Assembly: GCA_031293105.1 (NCBI GenBank)
Contig: JAUMSA010000290.1
Coordinates: forward strand, 1-24,229
Direction of reading: 5' to 3'
DNA length: 24,229 nt
Origin: Butyricicoccus sp.
GTDB taxonomy: Bacteria; Bacillota; Clostridia; Oscillospirales; Butyricicoccaceae
Shown here: piece by piece, positions 1-6,553 of the stretch
Numbering within the stretch: the first letter of the stretch is position 1
Layout: each line of letters begins with the position of its first letter
Program-made: the position numbers and the translations under genes
Notes under the pieces: generated by a model
Told to the model about the DNA's origin: nothing
The model's input: only the letters and a program-made list of their open reading frames with translations
Databases searched by the model: none

Positions 1-365
1 CGCTGGAAGCCATCGTCATCGGGCAGCACTCGACGCTTCGGTCGATTGACCACTGGAAGGCGCTCCCGGCCGTGGCCGTCTACCGCCTGCGCGGGGTAGA
101 TGCCGAAACCCGGTCAGCCATTGCGCAGACGGCCGCCCGGCGGCTGGCCGATGTGCCCTATTCGCTGACCGTAGGAATCTTATCGGCCAAGCGCACGCCG
201 GGCGCCGTGACCGGCACCCAGTGCGCCCATCTGGTGTGGGAGGCCTTTGCCGCCTTTGGCTATGACCTGGACGCCAACGGCGGCGGCCTGGTCACGCCGG
301 GCGACCTGGCGCGCAGCCCGCTTTTGGAGCTCAAACAGGTCTACGGCTTGCCGCTCACCGATTAG
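1..365 (+). CDS. YiiX/YycO-like permuted NlpC/P60-fold protein, C-terminal part (5' truncated by window edge)
   Basis: The frame is open from the first bases to a TAG at 363-365, so this is the C-terminal ~120 residues of a gene beginning upstream. The diagnostic stretch is TQCAHLVWEAF followed by GYDLDANGG and VTPGDLARS. In YiiX/YycO-type permuted papain-fold proteins the catalytic Cys sits in such a C-S/A-x-L-V-W segment, about 25 residues before a 'TP-D-L' element, with the catalytic His lying earlier in the chain. Members are thought to be cell-wall or lipid amidases/peptidases, but few have been characterised. The GTG at 72 is only an internal codon, because the protein-like sequence (IGQHSTLRSIDHW) continues upstream of it. 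The upstream His region is off the window, so activity cannot be judged. The gene converges with the next gene and overlaps its stop by a few bases. Confidence 0.75.
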   Translation, partial: LEAIVIGQHSTLRSIDHWKALPAVAVYRLRGVDAETRSAIAQTAARRLADVPYSLTVGILSAKRTPGAVTGTQCAHLVWEAFAAFGYDLDANGGGLVTPGDLARSPLLELKQVYGLPLTD

Positions 366-904
366 GCCATGGGGTTTTGCCGCTCAAATGCGCGCAGGGC
401 GGCAATGCGCTGCTTGTAGTCGGGCAGATACCGCCCCACCTCGGCATAAAAGGCCGGACTGTGGTTTTTGACCCGGATGTGGGCCAGCTCGTGCACCACG
501 ATATATTCCCGCAGGGCGGGTGGCAGACGCATGACGCGGAAGCTGTAACAGATGCTGTTTTTCGCCGAGCAGCTGCCCCACCGCCGGGCGGCGGACGTGA
601 TCTTAACCCCTGTGCAGGTCACGCCCATACGGATGGCCCAGGCGGTCGTCAGGGCGGGCAGCTCGGTGCGCGCCGCCTGTTTCCAAGCGGCGATCTCGTC
701 CTCGGTCGGGTGATAGCGCGCCGCGTCGCGCGCCTTTTGGGCGGCGACATGTGCGTCAATCCAGTCCTGCTTTTCGCGCACAAAACGCTCGATTTCACGC
801 AGCGGCACCCGGCGCGGCGCGCGGATGGTCACGCTGCCCTGCTCGTCCACCCGGATTTGGATGGTCTTGCGCCGCGCGCGGACAATGGGATAGGGAATGG
901 CCAT
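362..904 (-). CDS. YgjP-like (DUF45/M48-type) zinc metallopeptidase
   Basis: A 180-residue protein with the YgjP/DUF45 zinc-peptidase signature. HELAH at residues 138-142 gives two His ligands and the catalytic Glu; His148 in VKNHS is the likely third ligand. A conserved RRWGSCS block precedes it at about 107-113, and a C-terminal P-x-Y-K-x-R segment follows. Family members are small cytosolic proteins of unclear substrate, related to SprT/WLM peptidases. I chose the ATG at 904 because a good AGAGAGGAAG ribosome site lies just upstream and the homologous N-terminus (short strand followed by RRKTIQIRV) starts there. The frame stays open to 1198, but that part overlaps truA and its promoter and does not look like protein. 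It is transcribed divergently from truA and is probably monocistronic. Confidence 0.85.
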   Translation of the reverse strand: MAIPYPIVRARRKTIQIRVDEQGSVTIRAPRRVPLREIERFVREKQDWIDAHVAAQKARDAARYHPTEDEIAAWKQAARTELPALTTAWAIRMGVTCTGVKITSAARRWGSCSAKNSICYSFRVMRLPPALREYIVVHELAHIRVKNHSPAFYAEVGRYLPDYKQRIAALRAFERQNPMA

Positions 905-935
905 GGGATACTTCCTCTCTTTCTTCTCTCTTTTT

Positions 936-964
936 AGCATACCCGATTGGAAAAACTCTGACAA
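936..964 (-). promoter_or_regulatory. Sigma-A promoter for the YgjP-like gene
   Basis: On the minus strand TTGTCA (964-959), a 17-bp spacer and TATGCT (941-936) lie about 32 bases before the start codon. The -35 box sits back to back with the divergent truA promoter. Confidence 0.6.
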
Positions 965-969
965 GCTGC

Positions 970-999
970 TTGGCGCAAACGGGTAACTTGTGCTATACT
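970..999 (+). promoter_or_regulatory. Promoter for truA, extended -10
   Basis: TTGGCG (970-975), an 18-bp spacer and TATACT (994-999), preceded by TGC, giving an extended -10 (TGnTATACT). It ends 28 bases before the truA start codon. Confidence 0.65.
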
Positions 1000-1027
1000 T
1001 GGGGAAAACGACCAGGGGGCGCGGACG

Positions 1028-1774
1028 ATGACCAATTTCAAACTTGTGATTCAATACGACGGCGGCCGGTACAACGGCTGGCAGCGGCTGGGCAACACCG
1101 ACAACACCATCCAGGGCAAAATCGAGCGTGTGCTCAGCGAAATGACCGGCCATGCGGTCGAGATTCACGGCGCAGGCCGCACCGATGCGGGCGTGCATGC
1201 GGCCGGACAGGTGGCCAGCTTCAAAATCAATACCACCATGCAGCCGGATGAAATCCGGGATTACTTAAATCACTACCTGCCGCAGGACATCGGCATTTTG
1301 TCCTGCGAAACCGCGCCCGAGCGGTTCCATGCCCGGCTCACTCCCTCGTCCAAACACTATACCTACCGGCTGTGGTGTTCCAAGCTGCCGAACGTGTTCG
1401 AGCGCCGGTATTTAACGCTTTGGGACAAGCCACTTGATCTAGACGCCATGCGTAAAGCGGCTGACCTGCTCTGCGGCACCCACGATTTCCGCGCGTTCAG
1501 TTCGGTGAACCGCCGCTTTCAGAAATCGACCATACGCACCATCGATTCCATCACCATCACGCCCAACGGCGGTGAAGTCCAGCTGGACTTCCTCGGCAAC
1601 GGGTTCCTCTACCACATGGTGCGCATCCTGACCGGTACGTTGGTCGAGATCGGCGCGGGCGAACGGGACGCAGACAGCATCCTCAGCGCCTTTTCCTCGC
1701 AGAGCCGGCAAGATGCCGGCATCACCATGCCGCCGCAGGGGCTCATCCTCACGGCGGTGCAGTATAGGGTTTAA
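1028..1774 (+). CDS. truA: tRNA pseudouridine(38-40) synthase TruA
   Basis: A 248-residue protein of the usual TruA length. It converts uridines 38-40 in the anticodon stem-loop of many tRNAs to pseudouridine and acts in the cytosol as a dimer. The N-terminus has the family pattern F-K-L-x-I-x-YDG--Y-GWQR, and the catalytic Asp53 lies in GAGRTDAGVHA. Further family blocks are present: SSKHYTYRL near 110, the HDFRAFSS segment and the NGFLYHMVRILTGTL segment in the C-terminal half. The ATG at 1028 has an AGGGGG-type ribosome site about 9 bases upstream and its own promoter. The next gene follows after 70 bases on the same strand. Confidence 0.97.
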   Translation: MTNFKLVIQYDGGRYNGWQRLGNTDNTIQGKIERVLSEMTGHAVEIHGAGRTDAGVHAAGQVASFKINTTMQPDEIRDYLNHYLPQDIGILSCETAPERFHARLTPSSKHYTYRLWCSKLPNVFERRYLTLWDKPLDLDAMRKAADLLCGTHDFRAFSSVNRRFQKSTIRTIDSITITPNGGEVQLDFLGNGFLYHMVRILTGTLVEIGAGERDADSILSAFSSQSRQDAGITMPPQGLILTAVQYRV

Positions 1775-1797
1775 ATCCCTCCAACCGGTGGCATACT
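1770..1797 (+). promoter_or_regulatory. Weak candidate promoter before the DUF1622 gene
   Basis: TTTAAA (1770-1775, overlapping the truA stop), 16 bp, then CATACT (1792-1797) preceded by TGG. The match is modest; readthrough from truA is equally possible. Confidence 0.3.
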
Positions 1798-1844
1798 AAG
1801 TCCAGCGGCCGGGTGTTCCGGCACGCCGGCAAGGAGGCGCACCG

Positions 1845-2162
1845 ATGGAGTCCATCCCCCATACCCTGGAAGCGATTTTGTCCGATGTTTCCGGACTTGC
1901 CATCCTGCTGTTTGAGTTCATCGGCGTGGGCGTGATTATTGTCAGCGGCATCGGCGGCTTTGTCCGGTATGTCCGCAAAGCGCCCGACACGCGCCTGTAT
2001 CTCGCGCATGGATTGGCCATGGGCTTGGAATTCAAGCTCGGCAGCGAGATTTTGCGCACCGTGATCGTGCGCGAATGGGAGGAAATCGCCATTGTCGGCG
2101 GTATCATCGCCCTGCGCGCCGCGTTGACGCTGCTCATCCACTGGGAAATCAAACAGGAATAA
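1845..2162 (+). CDS. DUF1622 family membrane protein
   Basis: A 105-residue protein with three predicted membrane segments: about residues 18-40 (LAILLFEFIGVGVIIVSGI), a weaker one near 55-70, and 80-100 (IAIVGGIIALRAALTLLI). The conserved pattern of the DUF1622 family is visible: an E-x-x-G-V-x-I-I segment, then the central LAHGLAMGLEFKLGSEILRTVI block with charged residues between hydrophobic ones, then W-E-E-I-A-I-V. Function is unknown for the family. The start is well supported by AAGGAGG six to eight bases upstream of ATG. It follows truA and is terminated by a strong hairpin. Confidence 0.85.
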   Translation: MESIPHTLEAILSDVSGLAILLFEFIGVGVIIVSGIGGFVRYVRKAPDTRLYLAHGLAMGLEFKLGSEILRTVIVREWEEIAIVGGIIALRAALTLLIHWEIKQE

Positions 2163-2196
2163 GGCCCTCCATCCCGCTTATGGGATGGAGGGCCTT
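2161..2196. terminator. Bidirectional intrinsic terminator between DUF1622 and MATE genes
   Basis: A perfect 15-bp stem (2161-2175 with 2182-2196) and a 6-base loop (GCTTAT) lie between two convergent genes. On the plus strand it is followed by TTTCGGTTT. The minus-strand T-run is weaker. Confidence 0.85.
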
Positions 2197-2201
2197 TCGG
2201 T

Positions 2202-3542
2202 TTATGCGCCTGGGTCGTCCAGCAGGCGCGTGCGGTTGCGGTGATAATACCAGATGCCGAGCAGGTCGGCCAGCGCCCAACCGATGGGCACCGACCACCA
2301 GATGCCTACCACGCCTGTGATGGGCGCGAACGCATAGGCCAGCCCCACCCGGGTGCCAAGCGATGCAATGGTCAGCACCACCGACATGGCGGGCCGGCGC
2401 ACGGCCCGGTAAAAGCCGTACAGCAAAAACAAAATCCCAATGCCGGCATAGCACAGCCCCTCGATGCGGAGATACTGCACGCCGATGGCGATAATTTCTG
2501 TCTCTGCCGGGTCGATAAAGATATGCATGAGCGGCCGGGCAAAGGCACAAACCAGCGTACTGACCATCACACAGAACACCAGCGCGCTGAGCGCCGCGCT
2601 GCGGATACCCTGCCGCACGCGGTCCGGCTGGCGGGCGCCATAATTCTGTGCAACAAAGGTGGAAAAGGCGTTGCCGAAGTCCTGCACCGGCATATAGGCA
2701 AACGAGTCGATCTTGACCGCCGCGGCAAAAGCGGCCATAACGGCAGGCCCAAAGCTGTTGACCAGCCCCTGCACCATCAGGATGCCGAAGTTCATAATCG
2801 ACTGCTGCACGCAGGTCAGCACCGAAAACGAGGCGATTTCCCGCAGGACCGACCCGTTCCACCGCCATTGTTCCCGCCGGGGCCGAAACTGTGGGAACCG
2901 CACCAGCGTATACAGCGCAAGTCCCACACCGGATACGATCTGTGCCTGGACGGTCGCCCAGGCCGCACCGGCTACGCCCCACTGGAACACCAGCACATAC
3001 AGCAAATCGAGCCCGATGTTGAGCCCGGCTGACAGGGCGAGGAACAAAAGCGGTACCATCGAGTTGCCGACCGCGCGCAGCAGGGCGGCAAAATAGTTAT
3101 ACAAGAACACGGCCAGGATGCCCCAGAAAATGACGCGCAGATACTCGTGCATGAGGGGCGCGACCTCAGCTGGGGTGCGCAAAAACCAGACGATGGGGTC
3201 TAAGAGCGCGAACACCGCCAGATTGAGCGCCACGGCAGCCACGGCGATCAGCCCAAAGGAGTGCACCAGGCAGGCTTGCAGCCGCGGCTGGTTGTTCTGA
3301 CCGAAATAGATGGAAAAGGCCGCGCCGCTGCCCATGCACAGCCCGAGCAAAATGGAGGTCAAAAAGGTCATCAGCGTATAGGCCGAGCCCACGGCGGCCA
3401 GCGCATCCGCCCCTAAGACCCGACCCACGATGATGGTATCCGCGATGTTATAAAGCTGCTGAAGCAGATTGCCAGCCATCATCGGCGCGGCAAACGCAAT
3501 CAAATTCCGGGTGATCGGCCCATGGACTAAACTGTTTGGCAT
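2202..3542 (-). CDS. MATE family multidrug/metabolite exporter
   Basis: A 446-residue integral membrane protein of typical MATE length with about 12 hydrophobic helices in two six-helix halves. The N-terminus carries the family hallmark: PITRNLIAFAAPMMAGNLLQQLYNIAD, then the VGRVLGADALAAVG segment. The matching second-half pattern is VNSFGPAVMAAFAAAVKID with FVAQNYGARQPDRV. Such proteins export drugs or small metabolites using Na+ or H+ gradients. I set the start at ATG 3542 because homology begins there, two bases after the stop of the preceding gene. The frame remains open upstream to 3935, but that extension overlaps the one-TM protein and looks like its shadow. It is the last gene of a PqqD-like / one-TM / MATE operon, probably translated by coupling, since no strong ribosome site is seen. 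The substrate is unknown. Confidence 0.93.
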   Translation of the reverse strand: MPNSLVHGPITRNLIAFAAPMMAGNLLQQLYNIADTIIVGRVLGADALAAVGSAYTLMTFLTSILLGLCMGSGAAFSIYFGQNNQPRLQACLVHSFGLIAVAAVALNLAVFALLDPIVWFLRTPAEVAPLMHEYLRVIFWGILAVFLYNYFAALLRAVGNSMVPLLFLALSAGLNIGLDLLYVLVFQWGVAGAAWATVQAQIVSGVGLALYTLVRFPQFRPRREQWRWNGSVLREIASFSVLTCVQQSIMNFGILMVQGLVNSFGPAVMAAFAAAVKIDSFAYMPVQDFGNAFSTFVAQNYGARQPDRVRQGIRSAALSALVFCVMVSTLVCAFARPLMHIFIDPAETEIIAIGVQYLRIEGLCYAGIGILFLLYGFYRAVRRPAMSVVLTIASLGTRVGLAYAFAPITGVVGIWWSVPIGWALADLLGIWYYHRNRTRLLDDPGA

Positions 3543-3544
3543 GG

Positions 3545-3895
3545 TTATCGAGCGCGGTAGACCGGCACCCCCGCCTCCTTGGTGCAGGTGATCTGCTTTT
3601 GGGTGAGCATATACGGCAGCAGGGCATCCAAAAACGCATTCACATCGGTCACGGCGATGCGGCGGCTGGAAAACGGCCGGGATGCGGTCAGGCCATCCAC
3701 CACAGCGGCCAGTTCGGCCCGGGTCATCCCCTCGGACTTGGCCAGCGCGCGGCGAATCTTGGCCGCGCCTTTGGCATACAGCAGCTTGGTATCGTCCTGC
3801 GCAGCGCGCTGGCTGCGCCACATGCCCCAGCCATACAGCAGCATGGTCACCACCATGAACAACAGCACATACGGGATATACCGCAGCAGATTCAT
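3545..3895 (-). CDS. Hypothetical protein with one N-terminal membrane helix
   Basis: I do not recognise this 116-residue protein. It has one clear membrane helix at about residues 5-25 (YIPYVLLFMVVTMLLYGWGMW) and then a soluble, probably cytosolic helical domain (SQRAAQDDTKLLYAKGAAKIRR, MTRAELAAVVDGL, DVNAFLDALLPYML) ending in KQITCTKEAGVPVYRAR. The helix-helix-strand ending could be a small winged-helix-like domain, but that is a guess. The start at 3895 is chosen because it overlaps the stop of the PqqD-like gene as ATGA and has GGGGAG about eight bases upstream. An in-frame start at 3916 is less well placed. The stop is two bases before the MATE start, so the three genes are one transcription unit. 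Confidence 0.75.
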   Translation of the reverse strand: MNLLRYIPYVLLFMVVTMLLYGWGMWRSQRAAQDDTKLLYAKGAAKIRRALAKSEGMTRAELAAVVDGLTASRPFSSRRIAVTDVNAFLDALLPYMLTQKQITCTKEAGVPVYRAR

Positions 3896-4248
3896 CGCGT
3901 TTTCTCCCCTTTCCACAGGATAAAACGGTGGTCATGCAGGATTTCCAGAAAACGAATCAGCCGTGAAAGCGACTTTTCCATGTCCGGATAGGCCCGGTCC
4001 AGCGCCTGTGCCATCGCATGTACATCCCGCTCGCCGTCAATCAGGCTCCAGACAAAGCTGCCGTAACTGTCCAGCTTGATCTGGCTGACGCGCGGCTTGT
4101 GGAAAAACTTCTGGGCAATGGTGTGGTAAAACCCTTTCCACTCCTTGGAGATCGTCACCACACCCGCGTCATCGGTCGTATATTCGTTTTCCGGATTGCG
4201 CACCGGGATAAAGTCCAGATAATTCGGCTGGGGTTTGCGCTTTGCCAT
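3892..4248 (-). CDS. PqqD-like peptide-binding (RRE-fold) protein
   Basis: A 118-residue protein whose central part resembles PqqD (PF05402). Positions 16-60 are VRNPENEYTTDDAGVV..., and then comes the hallmark LDSYGSFVWSLIDGERDV (59-76), followed by helices (MAQALDRAYPD, LSRLIRFLEILHDHRFI). PqqD proteins bind the leader of a precursor peptide and hand it to a radical-SAM or other modifying enzyme. Stand-alone PqqD-like proteins without such partners are common in clostridia and have no known job. No precursor peptide or radical-SAM gene is visible here. ATG 4248 has AAAGGAACG upstream. It overlaps the next gene by ATGA and is the first gene of an operon ending with a MATE exporter. Confidence 0.8.
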   Translation of the reverse strand: MAKRKPQPNYLDFIPVRNPENEYTTDDAGVVTISKEWKGFYHTIAQKFFHKPRVSQIKLDSYGSFVWSLIDGERDVHAMAQALDRAYPDMEKSLSRLIRFLEILHDHRFILWKGEKTR

Positions 4249-4275
4249 AGCGTACCGTTCCTTTCTGATGGGATA

Positions 4276-4303
4276 ACAGCCTGCCCGAAAATGGGCAGGC
4301 TGT
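4276..4303 (-). terminator. Hairpin after the OPT transporter gene
   Basis: A perfect 11-bp stem (4276-4286 with 4293-4303) and loop GAAAAT, five bases beyond the OPT stop. The following minus-strand sequence (TTATCC) has only a short T-run, so termination may be partial, leaving some readthrough into the PqqD-like operon, for which I see no convincing promoter. Confidence 0.55.
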
Positions 4304-4308
4304 GTTCC

Positions 4309-6201
4309 TTACGATTTCTTTTTGTCTTTCATGCAGACATAGACCAGGCTGGCCAGCAGTACGCAGAATACCACCAGGCCGCCGATCTTGCCGATCGAGA
4401 CGGTTTCGGACAGGTTGATGTCCAGTTTAAGCGCAGCAAGCGCCGCCAGGACAATGCCCATCAGGCCCTCGCCCGCGATCAGGCCCGAGGTGTACAGGAC
4501 ACCGCGATCCACGCCTTCCTTGCGCGCTTCATCCGAGACGTTCTTGCGTCTCTCCATAAACCAGCGCACGATGCCGCCGGCCATGATGCCAGCGCTCAGG
4601 CTGAACGGCAGGTACATGCCGACCGCAAACGGCATAACCGGTACCTTCAAAATCTCAACGACAATGGCAATGCCAACGCCGGTCAGGATCATTGCCCACG
4701 GCAGTTCAGCATTCATAATGCCTTCGACCAGCATACGCATCATGGTCGCCTGCGGTGCGGGCAGTTGCTTGCCGCCATAGCTCCACGCCTCATTGAGCAG
4801 ATACAGTACAAAGCCAATGGCTGCCGACGAAACCACAACGCCAAGGATTTCGGCCAGCTGCTGCTTCTTCGGGGTTGCGCCCAGAATAAAGCCGGTCTTG
4901 AGGTCCTGCGAGCAGTCGCCAGCAATGGCCGCAATGACACAGATGATGCCGCCAATCGCAATCGCACCGATCATACCCTGGGTGCCGGTCGTGCCGGTGC
5001 CCTTGAGCAGCAGGGTGGTGATGATGATGGTCGCAATCGCCATACCCGAAACCGGGTTGTTGGACGAGCCGATCAGGCCAACCATACGGGACGAAACGGT
5101 TGCAAAGAAGAAGCCAAAGATGACCACAATCAATGCGCCAATGGGGCTGACCGGGAAGGCCGGTACCAGCCAGATGGCCAGGATGATGAGGACCAGCACC
5201 ACCAGCAGCGCCGGCATAGGCAGGTCCTGCTGGGTGCGCAGGGTGCTGCCCTGCGATGTGTGCTTGTGGCTCAGGCTGCCCATGGCCTGCTTAAAGGTGC
5301 GCAGGATGAGAGGGAAGCTCTTAATCAGGCTGATGATACCGCCGGTCGCCACCGCGCCCGCGCCGATATACTTGATATAATTGCTCCACAGAGCGCTCGG
5401 CGCCATAGCGCTGATGGGGTCTGTGCCCGGGAATACGGTCGCATTCGCGCCGAACAACGCGATGAGCGGCATGATGACAAACCAGCTCAGTGTACCGCCA
5501 GCCAGCATGTAGCTGGAAATCTTGGGACCACAGATGTAGCCGACACCGACCAAGGCGGGCAGCACCTGAATGCCGACCGACGAACCCTTGTAGGAGGCGA
5601 TGTCATGCCCGATTTCGCTCGGGAAGAACTGGAAGCCATCAGCGAGCAGCTTGTACAGGGCGGCTACACCCAGGCCGGAAAAGACGATACCAGCCTTGCT
5701 GCCGCCTTCCTCACCGGCCAGCAGCACTTCGGCGCAGGCCGTGCCTTCCGGGAAGGGGAGCGTGCCGTGCTCCTCGACGATGAGCGCCTGACGCAGCGGC
5801 ACCATGAAAATGACACCCAGCACACCGCCAACCAGAGCAACCAGGAAAATGGTCAGCAGGCTGGGCGGGTCGATGATGCCGTCATCCGCCCACAGGAACA
5901 GGGCGGGCAGGGTAAAGATCGCACCGGCTGCAACCGATTCACCGGCCGAACCAATGGTCTGCACCAAGTTGTTTTCCAAAATGGAATCGCGGCGCAGGAT
6001 AATGCGGATCACGCCCATGGACACAACCGCAGCCGGAATGGAAGCCGAAATGGTCATACCCACACGCAGTCCGAGATAGGCGTTTGCCGCACCGAATACA
6101 ATGGCCAACACGATACCGATGAGGATCGAAGTGACCGTAAATTCGGGTACGACGCGATCAGCCGGGATATATGGCTTAAAATCGCTGTTTTTGTTGGACA
6201 T
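4309..6201 (-). CDS. OPT family oligopeptide/metal-chelate transporter
   Basis: A 630-residue membrane protein with roughly 14-16 hydrophobic helices, the size of prokaryotic OPT proteins (PF03169). Family features include the N-terminal VPEFTVTSILIGIVLAIVFGAANAYLGLRVG segment, SIPAAVVSMGV, the NNLVQTIGSAGESVAAGAIFTLPAL block, the FPEGTACAEVL segment in the middle of the first half, and FAVGMYLPFSLSAGIMAGG near the C-terminus. OPT proteins import small peptides or, in some groups, metal-chelates, by proton symport at the cytoplasmic membrane. The start at ATG 6201 follows AAAGGG and begins with a short soluble MSNKNSDF. An extension to 6282 is open but runs through the promoter. It probably forms its own unit with an extended -10 promoter upstream and a hairpin downstream. 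Confidence 0.93.
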   Translation of the reverse strand: MSNKNSDFKPYIPADRVVPEFTVTSILIGIVLAIVFGAANAYLGLRVGMTISASIPAAVVSMGVIRIILRRDSILENNLVQTIGSAGESVAAGAIFTLPALFLWADDGIIDPPSLLTIFLVALVGGVLGVIFMVPLRQALIVEEHGTLPFPEGTACAEVLLAGEEGGSKAGIVFSGLGVAALYKLLADGFQFFPSEIGHDIASYKGSSVGIQVLPALVGVGYICGPKISSYMLAGGTLSWFVIMPLIALFGANATVFPGTDPISAMAPSALWSNYIKYIGAGAVATGGIISLIKSFPLILRTFKQAMGSLSHKHTSQGSTLRTQQDLPMPALLVVLVLIILAIWLVPAFPVSPIGALIVVIFGFFFATVSSRMVGLIGSSNNPVSGMAIATIIITTLLLKGTGTTGTQGMIGAIAIGGIICVIAAIAGDCSQDLKTGFILGATPKKQQLAEILGVVVSSAAIGFVLYLLNEAWSYGGKQLPAPQATMMRMLVEGIMNAELPWAMILTGVGIAIVVEILKVPVMPFAVGMYLPFSLSAGIMAGGIVRWFMERRKNVSDEARKEGVDRGVLYTSGLIAGEGLMGIVLAALAALKLDINLSETVSIGKIGGLVVFCVLLASLVYVCMKDKKKS

Positions 6202-6259
6202 ACCAAAAAACCCTTTCTTTTTTTCTGTTTCCCGCAACATAAAGGGAATACAAATCAGT

Positions 6260-6268
6260 ATTATAGCA
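6260..6268 (-). promoter_or_regulatory. Extended -10 promoter for the OPT gene
   Basis: The minus strand reads TGCTATAAT (6268-6260), a perfect TATAAT with the TGn extension, about 59 bases before the start. No good -35 is visible at 16-18 bp (only TTTCTT), as expected for an extended -10 promoter. Confidence 0.65.
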
Positions 6269-6466
6269 GTTTTCTGCCCCAAAAGAAAGAGAAAACCTCA
6301 GAAAGCAAAATGTTCGTACAAAATAGACAAAAAACTGTATTTTTCTTGCATCAAACAGGCAATATAGGCCGCTAAAGTTCTAAAAAATAACCGTTTTTTT
6401 CCCGTGCCGCTGCCGCTGTCCAGTCATGGCAAAACGTGGCAGAACCGGACGCGCAGAGGAAGCAAA

Positions 6467-6496
6467 ACCCGCAGCCGATGACATTCGGCTGCGGGT
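6467..6496 (-). terminator. Terminator of the metallophosphoesterase gene
   Basis: A perfect 12-bp stem (6467-6478 with 6485-6496) with loop TGACAT, followed on the minus strand by TTTGCTT. It is 58 bases past the stop of the large phosphoesterase. Confidence 0.8.
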
Positions 6497-6553
6497 CTTT
6501 GGTTTTCCCGATTCTCTGATTTTGCAAGCGCGTTCGGGAAAACCCCGTATGGG

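Larger units (their letters stand above)
6202..6553. other. Non-coding gap with OPT promoter and phosphoesterase terminator
   Basis: This 352-base stretch is AT-rich near the OPT gene (6202-6400). It holds the OPT leader and promoter, and a strong terminator at 6467-6496. I see no gene in 6300-6460. The short open frames here lack ribosome sites and protein-like composition. Confidence 0.7.

Noticed and set aside
905..1198. N-terminal extension of the YgjP-like peptidase
   Set aside because: It would run through truA and both divergent promoters. A good ribosome site supports ATG 904.
3543..3935. N-terminal extension of the MATE protein
   Set aside because: The extension overlaps the one-TM protein, has Cys/Arg/Gly-rich shadow composition, and MATE homology begins at ATG 3542.
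4018..6375. Very long plus-strand open frame (785 codons) opposite the OPT gene
   Set aside because: Its product is rich in D, H, Q, R and N without any domain, and its frame mirrors the membrane protein on the other strand, which has clear homology and a ribosome site. It is a GC-driven shadow.
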